This document shows, piece by piece, positions 39,590-42,809 of a stretch of 42,809 bases of DNA. Made by a program: the position numbers and the translations under genes. The notes beneath the pieces were generated by a model, which saw only the letters and a list, made by a program, of their open reading frames with translations, had not been told where the DNA came from and did not search any database. The stretch's first letter is position 1; the number at the start of each line of letters is the position of its first letter. Source of the stretch: Clostridia bacterium (lineage in GTDB: Bacteria; Bacillota; Clostridia; Christensenellales; CAG-138); the NCBI GenBank assembly GCA_017554455.1, contig JAFZIH010000103.1:1-42809 (forward strand), written 5' to 3'.

Positions 39590-39816
39590 TCCTTCACCTT
39601 TTCGTCGGACACGCGACCGACAACCTTTCTCTCGTTCATCCATGCGTCAAGGTCTGATTCCTTGATGCGGTATGTTTTCCTCGTTTCCTTTCCGATGTTG
39701 TAGGACGGTATGCTTCCTTCACGGATCAGACGGCGCAGGTAGTCTTTCGTTACGCCGAGATATGACGCTGCTTCCTGCGTCGATAGCAGCTTCGATTTCT
39801 GCCCTGTCCGCGTCAT
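39523..39816 (-). CDS. excisionase-like HTH (MerR/HTH_17) protein
   Basis: 97 residues from the ATG at 39816 (AGGAG before it). The winged helix TQEAASYLGVTKDYLRRLIR then IPSYNIGKETRKTYRI and DLDAWM are the HTH_17/Xis pattern. It overlaps genes on both sides. Probable Xis or regulator. Confidence 0.82.
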   Translation of the reverse strand: MTRTGQKSKLLSTQEAASYLGVTKDYLRRLIREGSIPSYNIGKETRKTYRIKESDLDAWMNERKVVGRVSDEKVKEWRKRSVTAIYSKGSPCRPNVC

Positions 39817-40189
39817 TGACAACCACTCCTTTCAATAGTTGCGCGTTTTTGTATTGCTCCCACGAAACATCGCGCCGTGAGCGATCAAGCTGATCCTGCG
39901 TGATCGTCAGCAGCAGGTTCGTCTCAAACCACTTTTGCGACCACATGGACTTCTGACGGTTGGCTTCCGCGATCTCTGCGTCTTTCTGCTTCGTTACGTC
40001 GGCGATCTCTTTCCTCGACGTTTTTTTGATTCGCAGAACGTCCTTGCGCCGGATCGAATCCTTTTTGTACAGGATCACAAACGCAAGTCCGAGGATCAGA
40101 TACAGCACCGCAATGATGTTCGAGACGGCGCGTTCGCTTGCGACGTCGAAAAACGCATCATACATTTCCCAATTCGGTTGGAATAACAT
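39719..40189 (-). CDS. membrane protein with coiled coil
   Basis: 156 residues from the ATG at 40189 (AGGAGG before it). One membrane segment (ISNII-type: NIIAVLYLILGLAFVILYK) and then a coiled coil (SRKEIADVTKQKDAEIAEAN). Its last 33 codons overlap the Xis-like gene by 98 bp. Unknown role; membrane anchoring of replication is a guess. Confidence 0.72.
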   Translation of the reverse strand: MLFQPNWEMYDAFFDVASERAVSNIIAVLYLILGLAFVILYKKDSIRRKDVLRIKKTSRKEIADVTKQKDAEIAEANRQKSMWSQKWFETNLLLTITQDQLDRSRRDVSWEQYKNAQLLKGVVVNDADRAEIEAAIDAGSSVISRRNERLPAPSDP

Positions 40190-40191
40190 AA

Positions 40192-40638
40192 TCAATCCTC
40201 CTGTAACCACTCGGCAAAGTCATATGGATCGTCGTCCACGAGATCGAGACAGTATTTTTTCTGCTTCTCTTTCGGCAGCTCGGCAAACGCCTTCGCAAGC
40301 AGTTCGTCGATCTCGGACGGGGAAAACGTCTTGTAGTACAAAGCGTTGATCTCGACCTCGACCTTTGCGTGATCCCCGTACTGCTTCACCTGCTCGATGT
40401 CCTCGGCTTCTGTGTCAATGCAGTCGCGGCACTTTCCGCAGTACAGTTCCGACGGATCAACCCACCGCCCGCAATCGTCGCATTGCTCGACCTCGGCAAG
40501 CGAATCGTGACCGCAGTACGGGCACACGCACCAATCCTCTCCGATGTCGCCGCCGCCGTTCGGGATCACCTTCCGATCCTCCGCGGCGAATACCTCGCCG
40601 CATTCCTCGCACATAAAGTACATGGGTGCCACCGTCAT
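40192..40638 (-). CDS. zinc-ribbon protein
   Basis: 148 residues with many Cys pairs: CEECGEVFAAED, CVCPYCGHDSLAE, CDDCGRWVDPSE and CGKCRDC. The C-terminal half is acidic and helical. It overlaps the upstream stop by 4 bp. Function unknown; probably binds nucleic acid or protein. Confidence 0.75.
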   Translation of the reverse strand: MTVAPMYFMCEECGEVFAAEDRKVIPNGGGDIGEDWCVCPYCGHDSLAEVEQCDDCGRWVDPSELYCGKCRDCIDTEAEDIEQVKQYGDHAKVEVEINALYYKTFSPSEIDELLAKAFAELPKEKQKKYCLDLVDDDPYDFAEWLQED

Positions 40639-41537
40639 TCGGTCACATCTACGCCGACGATTTCCTTGAACACCGCAGGATCAAAGTTCGGAATGGATCT
40701 GATGATGTCTTTTTCGCTCGGTCTCAATCCGTCCCACCACAGCTTTGCGCATCCGGTCGTATCAACAGATTTCAGGTAGCCATTTGTTGTTTTCGCTTTG
40801 GGATGGGCTGCTTTTTCTTCATCGGTCATTTCGGAATAAAACACCCATTCGAGTATGCGATAGTCGATTCGTTCAAGCAGCCGACGCGCCGCGGAATCGA
40901 GCCAATCGCGGTACGTCCACTCGGACGGCTTGTTGAACATATAAATCTTCGGCTCCTCGGTATTGAAACAACCATTTGAAAAACAAGTGCTGTTCCAGTC
41001 GCCGCTGTTCCAGTCGCCGCTGTTCCAGTCGCCGCTGTTCCAGTCGCCGCTGTTCCTGTTGCCGCTGTTCCAGTCGCCGCTGTTCCCGTTGCCGCTGTTC
41101 CAGTCGCCGCTGTTCCAGTCGCCGCTGTTCCAGTCGCCGCTGTTCCAGTCGCCGCTGTTCCTGTTGCCGCTGTTCCTGTTGCCGCTGTTCCAGTCGCCGC
41201 TGTTCCTTAACCCGGAATTTCCTTTACCGATATTTACAAGGCGAAGAACCTCCTCCCACGAAAGCTCGCGGACGATGCTGATCTTGTTCGTGCAGCATTT
41301 CGATCCGTCGTCCTCATTTTCAACGACATCGCCGTATGCTTCGACCTCTGCGACCTTGTTTTTTGGATCGAACGGATAATATGAGAAGCAATCGGCAAGC
41401 TCCTTGCAGAAATGGAATCCGCGATTGCAGATGATCGGTTTTGCTTCCATCTCAAAGCATTCGCCGACGGCGTACTGAAAACCTCTGCATTTCCAATCGG
41501 GATAGAACACTTTGTAGCCGCGTACTTTTTCGCCCAT
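40635..41537 (-). CDS. repeat protein with DUF7666-like N-terminus
   Basis: 300 residues. N-terminal 100 residues (GYKVFYPDWKCRGFQYAVGE, NRGFHFCKELADCFSYYPFD, VAEVEAYGDVVENEDD) resemble DUF7666. Residues about 104-185 are about 16 copies of the pentapeptide N-S-G-D/N-W/R/G. The C-terminal 110 residues are helical (ARRLLERIDYRILEWVFYSE). A right-handed beta helix is plausible, as in pentapeptide proteins that mimic DNA, so an anti-defence role can be considered but is unproven. Confidence 0.75.
   Translation of the reverse strand: MGEKVRGYKVFYPDWKCRGFQYAVGECFEMEAKPIICNRGFHFCKELADCFSYYPFDPKNKVAEVEAYGDVVENEDDGSKCCTNKISIVRELSWEEVLRLVNIGKGNSGLRNSGDWNSGNRNSGNRNSGDWNSGDWNSGDWNSGDWNSGNGNSGDWNSGNRNSGDWNSGDWNSGDWNSGDWNSTCFSNGCFNTEEPKIYMFNKPSEWTYRDWLDSAARRLLERIDYRILEWVFYSEMTDEEKAAHPKAKTTNGYLKSVDTTGCAKLWWDGLRPSEKDIIRSIPNFDPAVFKEIVGVDVTE
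40990..41206 (-). repeat. 15-bp tandem repeat coding N-S-G-x-x
   Basis: About 14 near-identical units (GCTGTTCCAGTCGCC on the plus strand) with changes only at the D/N and W/R/G codons. Third-codon positions are conserved too, which suggests recent expansion. Confidence 0.9.
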
Positions 41538-41549
41538 GACCGCACCTCC

Positions 41550-41894
41550 TCACTTAAACGCAGCGACCGTCGCGTCGTACACGGCTTGATAGATCGTCGT
41601 GTAGAGCTTGTCCCAATCGAATGACGCTGCACGGGGGGGCGTTTCGGGTTCTTCTGTTGCCGCCCGCTCGACGATCTCGATGCTTTCGCGTCTGATGTTC
41701 AGGCGTTCAAACAGCAGGATCAGCGCACGTTCGGGCAGCTTCCCCTTTGCGGATTCCTTGAATACCATCGACGCCAAATAGCTCGGCGCATATCCGATCT
41801 CAACGGACGCCTTTGCCGCACCGAACCCGCGCTTTTGCAGTTCTGCGCGCAGCTTTCCGGCGTCAATCGGAACCATGTTCATCGTTCGCGGCAT
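41550..41894 (-). CDS. XRE-like HTH protein
   Basis: 114 residues. HTH segment at about 10-45 (KLRAELQKRGFGAAKASVEI, YAPSYLASMVFKESAKG) and helical rest. It contains a G7 tract (41633-41639) in frame. A GGTGGTGAG site precedes the ATG. Probable regulator of unknown target. Confidence 0.7.
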   Translation of the reverse strand: MPRTMNMVPIDAGKLRAELQKRGFGAAKASVEIGYAPSYLASMVFKESAKGKLPERALILLFERLNIRRESIEIVERAATEEPETPPRAASFDWDKLYTTIYQAVYDATVAAFK

Positions 41895-41895
41895 T

Positions 41896-42172
41896 TCAGC
41901 TCACCACCTTTCCGAACAGGGCAGCCGTGAGTTCCGTCGTAAATGCCGACATTACCTTTGTCGCAACGACGTCCGGCATACCGTAAAGCATCATCATTCG
42001 CATGGACGCCTGCACCGCCGCGTCGCCGCACTTGGCAAAGAAATCGCATTTTGTCAAGACGATGGTGTCTTTCTCGGTCTTGATTTTGTCGCACATTTCC
42101 CGCGCCATTTCCAGTTTTTTCTGCTCGTAATTCTCGTTTTCCGGGGGGGGTGTTTTTTCCAAAGTTGCTCAT
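41896..42172 (-). pseudogene. early gene broken by a C8 tract (frameshift)
   Basis: The good start ATG at 42172 reads MSNFGKNTPP and then meets eight C (G43-G50 of 42143-42150 on plus). The coding continuation (PENENYEQKKLEMAREMCDK, IVLTKCDFFAKCGDAA, VMSAFTTELTAALFGKVVS) is in the next frame. Loss of one C restores about 91 residues. Either slippage-based switching or a base-call error. Function unknown. Confidence 0.7.
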
Positions 42173-42194
42173 AATGTCCTCCTTACGTTGATGT

Positions 42195-42407
42195 TTAGCT
42201 TCTGTAAATCATTGCTCGATCCGGCTCCATAAGGACGTAATCGACCGGCTCTTGGATAAGAGACGCCGCAAGCTTCATGCCAAAGCAGATTCCGCGCTCG
42301 AAATCTGTTCCGAGGTCAAGCGGCAGCTTCGGGCAGGCGCTATTGATCCGATTCTGTACATCCCGCAGATTGATGTACACCTGCTTTTCCTGTTTCTGTT
42401 CTTCCAT
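42195..42407 (-). CDS. unknown small protein
   Basis: 70 residues from the ATG at 42407 (AAAGGAG before it). Helical start (QEKQVYINLRDVQNRINSAC) and a core with LPLDLGTDFERGICFGMKLA. Function unknown; directly follows the SPFH gene in the early operon. Confidence 0.72.
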   Translation of the reverse strand: MEEQKQEKQVYINLRDVQNRINSACPKLPLDLGTDFERGICFGMKLAASLIQEPVDYVLMEPDRAMIYRS

Positions 42408-42424
42408 GACTTTTTTCTCCTTTC

Positions 42425-42809
42425 TCATTCTGCTATCGGCAACAGAAGATTTGTTCCGTCGCCCAAACTGTAAATCGGGAGTTTTCCATCCCATTGCTGA
42501 ATGTAGTAATAACGCAGCAGTTGGTCGGTCAGCCATTCAGAAATCGCCTTGTTCTTTGCAGCTTCTTTCAAGCCCGCATACTCGGCGGCATCTGCCTGAA
42601 TTTTTGTTACCTCCAAATCTGCTTCCGCTTGAATCTTTGCGACCTCCGCTGCCGCTTCTGCGTCGATCACCTGACGTCTTGCAGCCGCTTCCTGCTCCAT
42701 CGTCTTTTGCGCCTGCTCGGTCTCTGCGGTCAATTTGTTTTGCGCTGCCACCTGCTTCGCTTCGACAGCGTTCGTAAACGCATCGGTAAAGTCGATGTCC
42801 TCAACGGCA
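42425..42809 (-). CDS. SPFH/Band-7 protein, C-terminal part
   Basis: The C-terminal end of the gene that starts at 638; bases 42669-42809 are the duplicated overlap. It has the Ala/Glu/Gln coiled coil (ETEQAQKTMEQEAAARRQVI, AEAAAEVAKIQAEADLEVTK) and the short tail QQWDGKLPIYSLGDGTNLLL seen in prohibitin-like proteins. Stop at 42425. Confidence 0.9.
   Translation of the reverse strand, partial: AVEDIDFTDAFTNAVEAKQVAAQNKLTAETEQAQKTMEQEAAARRQVIDAEAAAEVAKIQAEADLEVTKIQADAAEYAGLKEAAKNKAISEWLTDQLLRYYYIQQWDGKLPIYSLGDGTNLLLPIAE
42669..42809. repeat. terminal direct repeat (copy 2)
   Basis: Identical to bases 1-141; see the entry for copy 1. It joins the two halves of the SPFH gene in frame. Confidence 0.95.

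Noticed and set aside
40990..41206. CRISPR or non-coding satellite
   Set aside because: The 15-bp units keep the reading frame of an N-S-G-x-x protein repeat.

Overview
The window is one complete temperate-phage genome. Bases 42669-42809 repeat bases 1-141 exactly, so the real molecule is a circle (or circularly assembled contig) of about 42,668 bp, and one gene is cut by the ends. Moderately high GC, strong AAGGAGG ribosome sites, an integrase next to a tRNA 3' end, and the head, tail and DUF protein families point to a siphovirus-like phage of a gut Clostridia-type Bacillota host. The host itself is an inference.

Layout. 1-1800: lysogeny switch, with a Cro-like regulator (leftward) and an S24 repressor (rightward) on facing promoters, plus the start of an SPFH membrane gene. 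1852-3600: tyrosine integrase and attP (tRNA 3' end, terminators and GGTGTCA arm repeats on both sides). 3618-6594: leftward cassette of ten small accessory genes ending in a lipoprotein. 6595-8079: about 1.5 kb without convincing genes, GC-rich at first and then holding three tandem promoter-short RNA-terminator units and a 10-bp-periodic repeat array just before the late genes. 8080-22961: packaging, portal, scaffold, capsid, connectors, tail tube, chaperones, tape measure and tail hub. 22977-27157: diversity-generating retroelement (DGR) made of target tail fibre with variable region (VR), Avd, template region (TR) and reverse transcriptase (RT). 27141-28872: lysis cassette. 28891-42809, running on to 926 across the join: one long leftward early operon with late-type regulators, small unknown proteins, dUTPase, RuvC-like resolvase, PAPS-reductase-like protein, replication initiator and helicase loader, SSB, annealing-protein candidate, Cas4-like exonuclease, excisionase-like protein, a pentapeptide-like repeat protein and SPFH.

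The clearest special system is the DGR. TR 25943-26047 and VR 25250-25354 align over 105 columns with 13 differences, every one at a TR adenine, and the target carries a short hairpin just after the VR that TR lacks. It should diversify the tip of the 802-residue tail fibre. The least explained element is the 7566-8079 control region: three related promoters, each followed by about 83-89 nt ending in an intrinsic terminator-like hairpin, each RNA holding a C-rich CUCC segment, with seven GTC[C/T] repeats at exact 10-bp spacing before the third promoter. A triple hairpin repeat (12946-13018) in front of the scaffold gene and a C8 tract that breaks a gene at 42143 are further unexplained structures.
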